Of a stretch of DNA of 64,000 bases, positions 37,163 to 62,900 are shown piece after piece; the stretch's first letter is position 1, and each line of letters begins with the position of its first letter. The position numbers were made by a program, and so were the translations under genes. The notes under the pieces were generated by a model. That model worked only from the letters and a program-made list of their open reading frames with translations. It was not told the DNA's origin and made no database searches. The DNA is from Elgaria multicarinata webbii (lineage: Eukaryota; Chordata; Lepidosauria; Squamata; Anguidae): contig NC_086187.1 in assembly GCF_023053635.1 (NCBI RefSeq), positions 29,364,501-29,428,500 on the forward strand, in the 5' to 3' direction.

Positions 37163-38195
37163 CCGCCCTGGGTTTTCCTTGACAAAATTTGCACCTTTCT
37201 GCCCACCCCCCACCCCCACTTGCAGCGTCCTGCGGGAGACTTAACATAAAAATTTAAAACAAAACTACAAACCTTAATATTATTTGAAAGAAGCAGCTAC
37301 GTAAAAATCAGCAGGTAAAAGCAACTGGTTTCTCAGTGCGAAACAGCGCAGAAACAATTAAAAGTGAAGCCAAAGTGAACAGTGTGGCAATCAAGATCGC
37401 CCCAGTCAAGTGCCCTGGTGGACCAGGGGTCAGCCCGGATTTGCTCTTGTTTCCTGAGCACCGTCCCCTTGTTTCAGCTTTATGGGAATGATGCCTTGTT
37501 AAAATCCTGCTAGGGTGGGTTGCTACGCTTGCTTTTCTTCAAAGCCCTGCTCCCTTCTCAGGGGTCTTCAGCAAGGCGCCTCACACTCCTAGACTTCGCC
37601 GAGGCCTGGTCAGGGGATACACAAATGATTTCTATGCCCACCCAGTCCCGGAGGAGATACGGAAAAAAGAAATCACAAAACTGCCAAAATGGGCAAACGT
37701 GGCCACAGGCCACTATTCAGGCCGTGCCAGAACAACTCACCTATGCCACACTTACAGAGGGAGCATTGAACTCTGGACTTCCCCCCCTCTGACATCACCT
37801 TGGATGTAAAATACTAGAACCCCTCCCAAACTGACTCTCCCACCGTCCTCGCCCCACCTGTCTGAGATTGTGGGAAACTGTGCTCAGGGCAAGGGGCAGA
37901 GAAGCACCGCATCGGGTGAAGGAGGACGACGTGCTGGGTTCCTCCGTGGCAACCCACCTCATCCCTCCACATTCTGAGGTCACTTTTCAGCCACGTATCC
38001 ATGCCGGCATCAGTCCCCATCTTGCCACAGACATGTGGAGCCAACCCTGGGGCCTCGTGGTTGCAGGAGATGCACAATTGATTTTTGCCCTTCTGAATTT
38101 CTCAAAATGCCACAGCAGAAGAACCAGCCCCGAGGGAGCACCTAGAGAGAGCCATCCCGACTTCCTTTGAAGGGCTGCATTTGGATAACTGCCTT
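37163..38195. other. Intergenic, no gene recognised
   Basis: A (CCCTG)n run ends at 37162. AT-rich DNA at 37220-37380 may be an old retroposon tail. Nothing further is recognisable. Confidence 0.45.
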
Positions 38196-38199
38196 ATAC

Positions 38200-38305
38200 T
38201 TTAGACCACCCTTACCCAACCTGGTGCCCTCCAGATGTGTTGGATGACAACATGCTGCCTGTTGTCGTCCTAACCTGGGAGCTGTGGTCCAATACTCTTT
38301 AGACT
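38200..38305 (+). repeat. Palindromic hAT-like MITE
   Basis: The left arm is 'cttacccaacctggtgccct' plus 'ccagatgtgttggatgacaa'. The right side, 'ctgggagctgtggtccaata', is the start of the opposite arm. This is a common reptile non-autonomous DNA transposon; the family is recognised from memory. Confidence 0.6.
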
Positions 38306-39099
38306 CAGAGCAGGAAAGAGTTGAAAAGGACTAATACACAAAACACGCCATATAGAGCAGCATGTAGTCATGGGTGCATTTGAAAGAATGCTGTAAGCCA
38401 CTTTGGAAATTATATTTTGAAAGGCAGGGTGGAAATATTTTCTTTTCTTCTTTCAATCAGTCAGTCATTCTCTTCTTAAAACGCATCACTATGTTAGATT
38501 CCCAGCCACAGAAGTTCTGCCACAATGAAAGCATTTCATTTCATTTGCTTACAAATGTCATCCCCTGACCTTCACGAAGAAACCAGCACAGCGTCCGGCA
38601 CTCCAAATCCCCTGCCTCCTCCACCAAACCATATCAACAATCCAGCAAACGCAAAAGAGAGCAGCGCAGTGCAGCTCAGCGGCATGATCCCCAGGCGTGC
38701 CGGTAGACCACTTTCCTTGCCAGCTAAAGCCATGCGGGGTGAAGATCCCGACAAAAGGATTGGACTCTGGCAGAGTTATGTAGGTGCTGAGGAAGAGATG
38801 TGACAGCTCTTCCGATAGCAGTCACCGTGGCATCGACCTTGGCACAGGTGGGTCTGCTTTTCCCGGTGGCAGGCTTTGATTGGCACGCCCTCCACGCAGC
38901 GCTCCAGAAAACCAGCCCCAGCAGGCCGGCCCCATGCCCCTCCTGCCCCTGCCCGGCGTGTGGTCCTGTAGCTCACCTGGCTCCAACCCTAGTCACAACC
39001 ACATCGTGACTCACGCCGGTCGGGAACCCGTGCATCCCCCCCCTCCTCCTCCTCCTCCTCCTCCTCGCCTCGCCTCTCTTCCAGAGCTCCCCGTGTTCC

Positions 39100-39276
39100 A
39101 GGGTCTCCTAGCAACCGGCAGAAACTTTCCTCGCCAAGCAGAACTCCCGGCAGCAGCAGTGACTTATTGACTCCAGGCCTTTGGGGCCGTGTGATTGCGG
39201 CGTCCCCACGGCAACGAGCTAACCCGCGGAAGGTCCCTCGCCTGGCACTTTGAGGCTGGCCGCCGCCGCCGGAAGC
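39100..39276 (+). promoter_or_regulatory. C16orf96 promoter with two X-box-like sites
   Basis: GGTCTCCTAGCAACC (39102-39116) and GTCCCCACGGCAAC (39202-39215) both resemble the RFX X-box, a split palindrome ending RGYAAC. They lie 175 and 75 bases upstream of the start codon. RFX factors typically drive ciliary and flagellar genes. No TATA box is seen. Confidence 0.55.
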
Positions 39277-48507
<9,231 letters not shown>

Positions 48508-48599
48508 GCGGCCCCAGCGCCCACCGGCAGGCAGCCCTGCAGCCGGCTGGACTGTGAGATGCAGCAGCTTCAGGGCCGCCCGGCAGGGGCCTGTTCCCT

Positions 48600-49980
48600 C
48601 CCTCTCAGCAGGGCTGGCTGGGTGAGAGGAGGCGGCGGCGGCGGCTTTTGGCGTTACCACCTGGAGGTTGAGGGCGGGGCCTCAGCGCTAGCAGTGGTTT
48701 GGGGGTGGGGGTGCCGCCAAGCATGGGGGGATTCCCGCAGAGAACCCGGCTTAGAGCGGGGACCACCCAGCAGTTGACGGGACGCCCCCTGGAAACCTCT
48801 GTCCCCAGCCCCTTGGTGGGGGTGGGGATCCCGGGCCTAAGCTGGCATGATGGGGCGCCCGTATGTCTCTTTTCACGGGACAGACCCACACCCCGTTCAC
48901 AGGGGCAGAAGCGGTCTGGGATGGATGTTGTGTGTCTTACTTTAAAGCCTCTTGATGGAGAAGGGGGGTGAGCCCTCCCCTCTCTGCCAGCTGCTTCCCA
49001 CCGGCGCTCTCCTAAGTTCCAGAGCAGGAAGTGGGGAGCGGCCTGCGCTTCGCTCCTCCGCCAAGGAAGACCAGCACCAGCACTTTATCTGCCGGGGGGG
49101 GGGCTTGCCACGGCTTTGGCCCTTCTTTGTGGGGAAAGGCAGGCATAGACTCCCCACCCCCACATGCTCAGAGCACAAAGTTCAGCCAGCCCCCCCAATT
49201 CTTCAAAGGATTGTCCATCCCCCCCTCCCTGCCATGGGTCCCCTGGAGCTACCCCTGATCTGGCCCCCTGCAGATTAGGGAAGGATTTATTGCGCAAGGA
49301 AATGGATCCATAAAGCCTTTCTGTGTTTTCTAAGTGCTGTGAAGAGGTGTTGCGAACTGTTGCTTACTTTCCGCAAGGGGCAGGGCAGGGCTCGGGGCAG
49401 CTGCTGCATCCCCACCCCCACCCCCACCCAGGAGGGGCAGTTGCCACCCCCACCGGAGGAGAGCAGGCCCAGAGCAGGGCCAGCACACGTGGGGGCTCGT
49501 CTTACTCCCCGGAGGGCCTGGGAGCGCGGTAGAGGCTTAGCAGCGGGGGGTGGGGTGGGGGTAAACTTTGCGGTGCAGGCGCATCATGGCTGTCCCGGGA
49601 CCCACGCCCCGAGGAGAGCCCAAAAGTGGCAGGCAGCAGTGTGGCCCCGGATCAACAAAGCGGCCCTAGCAGTTTCCACCTCCACCAGGAGCAGGCCGGG
49701 AGCCCAGACCCCCAAAGCGCTCTGCATGGCAGCAGGGGACACGGGGTTGTTGCTGGGGAAATGCTCGCCCCCCCCCCTCCCCCAGCCACACACAGCTGCT
49801 GTGAAGCTTGCAGCTAAGCTCAGGGCGGGGCGGGGGGTGGAACAAGGCAGTCTGAGGGGACAGCGGATGGTGCCAATACAAAGGGTCTGGCGTAGCACCC
49901 CCTGTGAGCCCCGGCGCCATGTTGCAGAGTCCCCTGCCCCACCGCCTGTGCTGCCCCACCCACCTCGGTTCCTCACCCAA
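48600..49980. other. Intergenic between C16orf96 and UBALD1, no gene recognised
   Basis: This is a GC-rich stretch between convergent genes. A TTTATT at 49285-49290 could be a distal minus-strand poly(A) signal for UBALD1. I find no clear AATAAA for C16orf96. Confidence 0.4.
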
Positions 49981-50012
49981 GGTGCTGCACAGGGAACATA
50001 TGTCAGAAAGAA

Positions 50013-50018
50013 TTTAAT
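50013..50018 (-). terminator. UBALD1 poly(A) signal candidate
   Basis: TTTAAT on the plus strand is ATTAAA on the minus strand, about 0.63 kb beyond the UBALD1 stop. Confidence 0.45.
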
Positions 50019-50404
50019 CCACAAAAAAGAAGTGCACAGGTTATTAAAACAGAACAGTTTAAAAGACACAAACCCCCCCCCCCTCATCTCTGGGGGATGT
50101 TTAAATCATAACATGCAAATTGGTCCATGGGTGGTGGCCGCGGTCACCCAGGTGGAGAGCAGAGAGGCCGCCGCGAAGCCCCCGTGTCCTCTGCTTTGGA
50201 AATGCTGCAGGCAGAGGTGGGGGAGTGTTCCTTGGAAACCCAGCTGCCTGCCTGCCCCCCACCCCAGGCCTGGCCCCTTTTGCCCTGCAGGTTGGCTTCC
50301 AAAGCAAAGCACAGAAACACCTCCTCCCCCCCCCCGCTTTTGGGAGCCCAGCGAAAGGTGCTGGGTCTTGCTGCCTGGGTCTTGCTGCCTTCTCCTTCCA
50401 CTCA

Positions 50405-54700
<4,296 letters not shown>

Positions 54701-55100
54701 GAGGCGCTGGCGAGGGGCTGCTTCGCGCGGCAGGAGGCCGCCAGAGGGGCGTGCGGCGGAGCCTCGCCGTCCCTGTCCCCGGCGCCCTCCGTGGGACAGG
54801 CGCGTTTGCCGTCCCTTGGCTTGTGGGTCTCCTTTCCACATGACGCCGCGGCCCCCTGCTCTGTACGCAGGCCCTTGCCCTGGGAGGCACGCTTCCTGAG
54901 CATGTGCAAAGCGCGCTGACCACGCCACCCACTCTACCCCCATCCATGTGTTTGGGCCCCTGGCCTACGGAAGCCAAGTCCGGGCAGGCCACCCGCTGCG
55001 GGGGAAGGCCAGGCCCGGTCCCTGCGCTTCCTCGGTTCCCCTCCTCCTGCCGTCTCCCTTGCCCGTCTCCCCCGCCACGACCCCAGATCGTAAGGGGCTC

Positions 55101-55530
55101 ACGGAGTCATAAAGTGGGACGGGGCGTCGGAGGTCACGTAGTCCAGCCCCGGTGCTCTCTGGGCTGCCTTGGAGCATCCTTGGCAGATGTCTGGCCGGCC
55201 GGCCGGCCTCTGCTTACACGCCTCCAGCGGAGCGGAGCCCAGCAGCTCCGGAGGGCGGCAGCGGAGCCTCTCCCAGCGCCCGAAGGGCTCTCGCTGGCAG
55301 GAACCTTCATGAGCCCGGACGCCGGATCAGATCAAGGCCCAGCTAGCCCAGCGTCCCGCTCACACAGGGCCCTGCCGACCATCCGGCTGCGCCTGGGAAA
55401 CCCACTGCAACAGCACCCTCCTGCCCATGTTCCCCAGCACCTTCTCCTAATGTTTAGCCGAAATCTGCTTCCCTACAACCATTCGTTCTAGTCCTGCCCT
55501 GGGGAGCAACGGAGAGCAAGTCCGCTCCAT
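55101..55530 (-). repeat. CR1 end followed by L3/CR1 fragment
   Basis: 55101-55290 is a degraded reverse CR1 ('cggagtcataaagtgggacg', 'cacgtagtccagccccgg', 'gcatccttggcagatgtctg'). 55325-55530 ('aatgtttagccgaaatctgc', 'cattcgttctagtcctgccc') is a reverse L3/CR1 fragment. The region between UBALD1 and MGRN1 holds no recognised gene. Confidence 0.6.
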
Positions 55531-56017
55531 CTTCTGCATGCAGAGTTCCGGGGTAAAAGAGGGCATTCGGTAACAAGGGCCTTACAGGCGAAATAGGCCC
55601 CCCAGGAGACAAGCCCCCCCCCCCAGGGAAGGAGGCGCGCGCGCTCAGTTCCTGCCGGCAGCCAGGCACCGCGATGCTGCTTTTTGCAGGGCTGCGTCTC
55701 GCCCGCCCTGAGCACCGAGCACATCATGCTCCGCTTCGGGACCACATTTCCCACAAGCCTTTGCTTTGTTTGCATACAAGCTTCTGAGGGGGGCGGATGT
55801 GGCTGGAGTGACACGTCAGGGCAGCCAATGAGCAACGTCTCTGTACTGGTACCTGGCCATATAAGGTAAAGAGCTCTGGAAGAGCCAATGGGCTTGCAAG
55901 GAGGGCGGGCAGGGAGAGGAGGGCGGTCGGAGAAGGGAGCAGCCGGCTGTCTGCGGAGGGGCGTGGCCGGGGCGAGGGGGCGTGGCCAGCCGCTGCCCAG
56001 GCCCACAGGACAGCAAT

Positions 56018-56165
56018 CTGCATATGCTAATTTATATCTATATAGAAAAGGTTGGGGGGGGGGTTATTTACACTTCACAGGAGGCCAAAGCAGCCACTTC
56101 ATTTCTCTTCCAATTCATCTGAAATAAAATGAACTGTGCCGTTAATTTGCGTCCTGTCCTATTTC
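56018..56165 (+). repeat. Unassigned dispersed repeat (copy 2 of 2)
   Basis: It matches 42075-42205, sharing 'tttatatctatata', 'cacaggaggccaaagcagcc', 'catctgaaataaaatgaac' and 'aatttgcgtcctg'. Confidence 0.55.
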
Positions 56166-56424
56166 ACGCCAAACCCATACAAAAAGCCCCCTCCCCAGGG
56201 GAGGGGAGGGAGCCCCTCCCCCTTTAGCGTGGCTGCCGAAGTGAGGCGGAAACCTCCCCTCGGCTCCCACGCGCGACCGGGGCTCCCTCCGTGGAAGAGA
56301 CCCGGGCCCTGAGGAAGGGATCCGGCCGTAGCGACGCCGCGCTTGCTGCCCTGTCAGCGCGAAGCCCCCCCCCACCGCAGCCCCCGCCTTTCAGGACCCC
56401 CGCCCCCACCCCCTGGACCTGGCT

Positions 56425-56625
56425 ACTGTCTGTTTGTTTGTTACATTTTCTTACTTCCCATCAGCCGCAATTAAAAAACATAAAACAAGCATAGATAAAT
56501 TTAAAAACATTAAGGTGTTTTTTTTAAAGCAATGTAAAAACTTGCTAAGTTAAAGACCAGGGAAAGCTTGTGTAAAAAGGTATGTTTTCAGGAGGCGTTT
56601 AAAAGATGTTAAGTTTTCCGCTGGA
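56425..56625. repeat. AT-rich retroposon tail
   Basis: 'acaagcatagataaatttaa' followed by 'agaccagggaaagcttgtgt' and 'aggcgtttaaaagatgtt' matches the widespread squamate 'gtttacaa' tail family. It ends close upstream of the MGRN1 promoter. Confidence 0.5.
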
Positions 56626-56699
56626 CGCCTGGAGCACGCGCACGCGCACCCTTCCCGAAGACGCGTGCCTCTTCTTCTCTTTACTTTTCCTATCTCTAG

Positions 56700-56973
56700 G
56701 GTTCCGCCGTGAGTTTGACGGACAGTGCGCAGTGCCCGCCCCCTCATGGGCGGCTTGTTGTTTTCGCTAGCCGAGCGCGGCGCGGTGCCTTCTGGGCATC
56801 GTAGTTCTTCGGCGTGGCGGGCGTCCGGGACGTGCAGCGCGGCGACGGGGCCGCGGGGACTCGCTTTCCCGTCGTGCCCCGCGCAGAAGCGGCCTGCAGG
56901 CCTCCCGGACGGACCGAGACTTGTGTGGTAGTCCGACGTTCGCCGGCCTGCTCCCGCCGCCGCCGCCGCCGCC
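56700..56973 (+). promoter_or_regulatory. MGRN1 CpG promoter with ZNF143-like site
   Basis: GCCTTCTGGGCATCGTAGT (56787-56805) reads on the minus strand as ACTACGATGCCCAGAAGGC, near the ZNF143 consensus. A GCC triplet run precedes the ATG at 56974. No TATA box is seen. Confidence 0.55.
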
Positions 56974-59900
56974 ATGGGCTCCCTGCTCAGCCGCCGCATC
57001 GCCGGCGTGGAGGACATCGACATCCAGGCCAACTCGGCCTACCGGTACCCGCCCAAGTCCGGTAAGGCCGCGCCCCTCCCCCACCCCTCCCCACCTGCCC
57101 CGTCTGGCCAAAGCCCCCCCCCCGACCCCGGCAGACTCCCCCTCTCCGCGTGCACACGTATGCCGGGAAGCCCACCCCCACCCCACCCCACCCCACCCGT
57201 CTCCCTCTCGAGACCCCCTCCCCTGCCCACAAAAGGTGTGGGGCGCCCCCTCCCCACCCCCTCCCAAGCCCAAGGGAGAACATCCCCCCTCCCCTCATGA
57301 AATGGTGGTGGTGGTCTATTGTTCAGCTGCAGCTGCCCCTTGCTGCGGCGCCCCCTCCGCAAGCCAAGCTCCTGCATCTTGTCACACGCAGCCCTACACT
57401 CACACACGCACACGTGCACACACACGTGCACACGCCCAGGCATCCCCATGCCTCTCACCTGGTACCTCCCTTTATCCCTCCGTCCCGCCCGCCACAGTGC
57501 AGAGCCTTCTCCCAGCCACCCCACACACGTTGCACCCAGTGCCAACCCGCCTCTGCATCCTGCCCCCCTCCCTGCTCCACACAGCTACTGATCAAGGCTC
57601 CTCACCCCTCAGAAACGGGGGCAGCATTGGGCCTGCTTCAGCAGGGGTCTGCTGAGGCTCTTTAGAAGAGTAGATACAAGTGCGAGGGTCAGACCATAAG
57701 CAACTGTGAGCAGATGTACCCAAGAATGGAGCATCCTTGGGCTGCAGTAGTCTACCTTGGAGTCCCCAGGCTCACTGCTGGGGGCAGGATGGATCTGTGT
57801 TTCCGATCCACTGCGGCTCTTGAGATCATCATCATCATCATCATCATGTATTTATATCCAGCTTTTCCTTTCAAAAGGAAGCCCAAAGTGGCTAACATAC
57901 AGCATACAATACAATCAAATACATCAGAAGAGATCAACACAGAAGGGGATAATATAATACAGTCCATTTCTTAACCAAAAATGTACTCAAACTCTAGCAG
58001 CCAATATAGTAAATTGTTTGGAGGAGGCATGCAAATAATGGGACACGTGTAGTGTCCACACACACGCACACCCAGACCCTCAGTAGGCAGCACTTACAAG
58101 GAGCCCCTGTCTTTTTCTCCTGCCCCCACCCCTGGGTCATCGTGCCTCACTGCTGGCTCTCTGCCAAAGACAAACCTGTGTAGAATATTTGGGATGCCGG
58201 GTCTATTGCTGCATTGCCCAGTCCTCAGGAGGACAGGATTCTGACAAGAGAAGTATGGATGGGACCAGGACACAGCCCTTGCTGGCACACCTGAGAGAGG
58301 GCTCGTGTGGGTTCAGTCCCTGGCCTCTCCAGGTAAGAGCTAGGAAAGGCGCTTGCACGAAGCCCTGGAGAGCTGTTGCTGCCAGTCACAGGAGGCTATT
58401 CTGGGCCAGATGGACCCAGGGTCTGGGCCAGGAGAAGGTGGCTTCTGGCTCTCCAGGTGCAGCTCCTGGCCCTGTCCCGCTGCCCGCTGGAGAAGCAGCG
58501 TCTTCCCTGATTCACTCTTGGGTGCAAGTCCTGCTGCCCGCCTTTGCATCTGCTTGTGGCGATGGGGGCTACTCCTGTTGTGGGGTCAAAATCTCTACTC
58601 AGCCGTGAAGTTCACTGGGTGACCTTGTGCCAGTCATTCTCTTTCATTCTAGCCTGCCTCGCAGGGTTGTTGTGATGATAAACTGGGAAGTGGGGAGAAA
58701 TAGGTATGCCAGCCTGAGCTCCTTGGAGAAAAAGACGGGGCAGCAGCGTGATGCATAAATGGGCCCTTTTCTCCTCCCCAGGAAGCTACTTTGCCAGTCA
58801 TTTCTTCATGGGAGGCGAGAAGTTTGACACGCCACATCCCGAGGGCTACCTTTTTGGAGAGAACATGGACTTGAACTTCCTTGGCAACAGGCCCGTCCAG
58901 GCAAGTGCTGGGTTTCTTTGGTACTTTTCAGTGATTGGAGGAGGGGAGGGGCAGACGCCAGCAGATGCTCTGAACAGGGTTTCTCTGACACGTAATTTCA
59001 GGGGTTGTGGGTTTGTTGTAAAAGCCCTTTTTCCTAGTTACGGAGGCTTCTGGATGTAAAGGTTTCAGAAAAATAAGGTGGAAAATGTTGGATTTTTTTT
59101 TAAGGTCAAAATGTTGGGTTTCAGCTTGGATAAAGCCATGAATTCCTGAACTTTGGGGGTGTTGTGTTCTTGCTCTCAGCTGAACGCTCTAATGCAGCTT
59201 CTGCCAACCTCACTATCTCCAGATTGTGTTGACTACAACACTGAGCAAACTGGGAGTTGTAGGCTAAGACATCTGGAGGGCACCAGGCAGGTGAAGAGAG
59301 TCAGCCAGGGCCACGCTCGGAGGGTCAGCAGAGGCCAGGCCTGGCAGCTGTTTTCTCCAGCTCCTTGTGTTTTACCTCAAAAGGCCTCCTGGTCTTTCGT
59401 TTCAGTTCCCCTATGTAACCCCGGCGCCTCATGAACCGGTGAAGACACTGCGAAGCTTAGTGAACATCCGCAAAGACTCCCTTCGCCTGGTCAGGTACTT
59501 CAGGCGCCGACGGCTGACCCGTTGGGCTCCTCGGGGCATCGGTGGGCTGTGCCGGTCGCTCGGCTGACGCCCTGCTGGGCCAAGGAGCTTAAAACGCAGG
59601 TGGTGGGATCCTGGCTCTGCGGCGCCAAGTTGCGGCGCTTTTGCTTATTTCTCGTTTGCCAGCTTGCTGGATTGTCTGGACCGCAAAGCGCTGCTGCTGC
59701 TTTTCAAGCAAAAGACAAAACCCCGATCTTTTGCGCAAGGGAGAGCCGCGTTCAGGCAGAGTTGGGGGTGCCAGGCTTTGATCAGCACTTGTCAACATTC
59801 AGGGTTCACACCTCAACTGAAACATTGCTTCGAAACCTACCTTTGTAGCCATGGGGTTGGAAACATTTGCTATTTTTAAGGTGCCCCTCCGCCCCAAAAT

Positions 59901-62900
59901 AATCAACTTCCCCCCCTTAAAAATTACCAAACTCCAAGCTGGCATGGAACTGCATAATGCATATAGGGAAACCTGGGGGTGGAGAGGAGTGCCCTGTTTT
60001 TGTTTGTCTGTAATTCTGGTCAGCATGGAGCCGTTGGGAGGCCGGCGTGGCGTGGCTCGTGGCCGCTGGGCAAAGGAGGGCTGGGCAGCCACGCAGGGCT
60101 CCCACAGGCTCTGCCTCCTGAACATATTCTCTCACTAGCTGAGTCCACCCTCTCTGCCCCCACTGACTCAGCCTTCCTCTGCGTAGGTACAAAGAAGACG
60201 CCGACAGCCCCACGGAGGAGAGCGGGAAGCAGAAGGCCTTGTACAGCTTGGAATTCACCTTTGACGCAGACGCCCGTGTTGCCATCACCATCTACTGCCA
60301 GGCGACAGAGGAGTTCCTTAGCGGCATGGCTGTGTAAGTGGCCAGGAAGCCCCAGCGCCGCAAGGCCGCACGGAGGCCTCGGGATGGGTACAGGAAGCCC
60401 TCTTTCGCGCTACCTGGGGTCTGTCAAGCGCACCTTGGGCAGGGCCTCTTTTCCGTTGGGGCCGTGATCTTAAGCTACCTAGTGGCGGCTCTTCCAAATG
60501 GAGAGTTTGGCTCTAGCTTCATGAGAAGAGCCTCTGCCCCCCCCCACCCCAAGTGGCAGCACTTCAGAGGGGCGCCTCTGTGACCTGGAGAGGGGCACCC
60601 CGGGGCCCTTTGCAGGTTGTGTCCCTTCCTCATGTCGAGGAACGCGGCGGTCGGGCCGGGGCGCTAGCCGGGGGCCATGAGAGGCAGCGCCAGACTCTTG
60701 GGTGGGGGAGGCCTGGGCCCAAGAGTTCCCGGCCTCCAGCGGCCTCTTGGGGAAGGTGAGCCCGGCCTCTTCTCGCCACTGCAGCTACAGCGCGAAGAGC
60801 CCCTGCCTGCAGTCCGAGACGGTGCACTTCAAGCGAGGGCTGAGCCAGCAGTTCTCCTTGCCGTCCTTCAAGATTGATTTCTCCGACTGGAAAGACGATG
60901 AGGTGACTCCCCTGGCCCTCTCGCGCTGCCCAAGCGGTTCCGCTCCGGGGCTGTTAGCTTGGCAGGGCTGCGCAGAGCTGGGTTTCCTCCCAACCTTTCT
61001 GGAGCTGTGGTCTTGCAGGGTGACCCTTGGGGGCCTTGAATGTGCCAGGTGCCCCTGCCGGGGGTCTTGGCTGCACAACTCACCCCTCCCCGTCTCCTCT
61101 CTTTTCCAGCTGAACTTTGATCTGGACCGAGGCATCTTCCCCGTGGTCATCCAGGCCGTGGTGGATGAGGGTGATGGTGAGAGGCCTGCTTCCTCGGCTT
61201 GGGGGTGGGAGCTGGCCGGGTGGGCTCAGCTTTTGGCTCGCAGCCCGGGCAAGTGTTGGCCGAGGGGCTTGAGCAGCATTCCGAAGGGGCCGGGCGATGG
61301 CGGAAATGGATCGCTCCGGGACGGGAATCATCCTACGCAGATTTAGGCAGAAGAACGTCCTGCAGCTCCCTGTGGGGCCGTTGAGTGCTAGGAGCTGTAG
61401 GGCACTTTCTGTCTCTGTGTGCAAAGGATGGCGCCCTCAGTGCGTTCCAAAGGCTCCAGCCGAGGCGGCTAGATGTCTGCCCTGGGGCCGGGGTGGGGGG
61501 CGAGCCGGCAGTCTCTCTCAGAGCTGCCCACCTCAGGGCTGGCGCGGCCGTCTCCTCCTTGCCCACGTGCCTCTCCTGGCACTGGGCACAGGACGGCCTT
61601 TGGGCACGGCTGAAGGGGGTCGGCCGTGTCTTCAGACGCGTGCCATGGATCGACGCCAGTTTAATGGATCCATTTCTACTTTGAAGGAGGAAATGTTCCT
61701 TCTGGCCTCCTAGGAAGACCGTTAACTTCTTAATCACGGGCGACGCTTCAGGCACGTGTCCGTGGGAGGAAAGGGAGAACCGGCGGGGGCGGGGCTTTCT
61801 CAGTCCTTCCCAGCACCTGTCCCTCCAGCCAGATGTGGACCTTGGAGCTCTTCAAGCCTCAGTCGCGGAGGGAGCTGCTCCCTCAGGCCACCGGCGTAAA
61901 CCCAGAGCCCACGGGGATGCGGTGCGAGGGCGCTCTTGCTCCTCGTCGTGGGCCTGTCCAGCCCGCCACGTGGAAGACACCAAGGCCTTCTCTTCCGTTT
62001 GCAATCATGAGATGGGGAGCAAGCAGGACCCCAGGGCACTCCCCCCCCACCCCACCCCCACACTGAGCGTCCGTTCTCACACGGCGTTTCATGCCCAGAG
62101 AGCCGCCGCTGCAGGGGTTCCTTCGTGGCCCCTTCCGGCGCTCAATCTCTCCTGGGGGTGGAGTGCAGTGGACGTGGGCTTGCCCGCCTCCTTGCCCAGG
62201 GCTCACGGGCGTTGTGGTTTCCTCCTAGTTGTTGTGGAAGTGACTGGCCACGCCCACATCCTCCTGGCTGCCTTTGAGAAGGTAAGCGCCGTCCCCCTTC
62301 GCCTGCAGGCCTCGCTCGTTGCCAGCATTTGCCGAGGCCCCTTCTTCCCCAGCCCCTGGCTTGAGCATGGGGGGTGGGGAGGTGGGGGGCGTCGGCTGAC
62401 AGGTGGTGCAAGCCCCACCTCTCCCGGAGGCTGCTGGGCTTGTGGTGAGGGAGGCAGGTAGGGTCAGGGTGGGGAGGGACCAGAGCGGGTCTGCCCGTGT
62501 CGGGCCGACAGTCACCTCGCCTCACCTCTCCCATTCGCAGTGGCCGGGACTCCGTTTGCCCCTTGGCCCTTCTGCTCCAGCTGGGAGGGTCAGTCGGCTT
62601 TTGATCTGTGTCCGTTCCACATTCATGAGTCTGCTCTGTCCCCTTTCTCTGCGAAAAGAGTCGCGCGTTTTGTGCTAAAATGCACGCTCTGATGTTATCT
62701 ATTAAATTTATATACTGCCCTACTCAGCATGATTTAACAGTAATTTAAAAGATCGAAAGCAACAATAAAATAACCAGAATAATAAATATAACAGTAAAAA
62801 TATTAAACTATTAAAACATTAAGGATGAAAATCTATGCATATTTAGACAGAGGGTGAAATCCTACAATTCCCAGCATGGCCGGCTGGCGTGTGGGAGCTG

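Noticed and set aside
35713-37182. 489-codon plus-strand open frame
   Set aside because: It lies in very GC-rich DNA with few chance stops, is low-complexity Pro/Arg/Gly, has no domain, crosses the presumed CDIP1 promoter on the opposite strand, and shows no splice or start context.
49285-49316. Poly(A) signal for C16orf96
   Set aside because: The region has TTTATT (a minus-strand signal) and a weak ATAAAG on the plus strand. Neither is a convincing plus-strand AATAAA, so the C16orf96 3' end is left open.
57170-57200. Telomere-like repeat
   Set aside because: The CCCCA runs here and the GGGGT run at 63155-63180 are simple pentanucleotide repeats, not TTAGGG.
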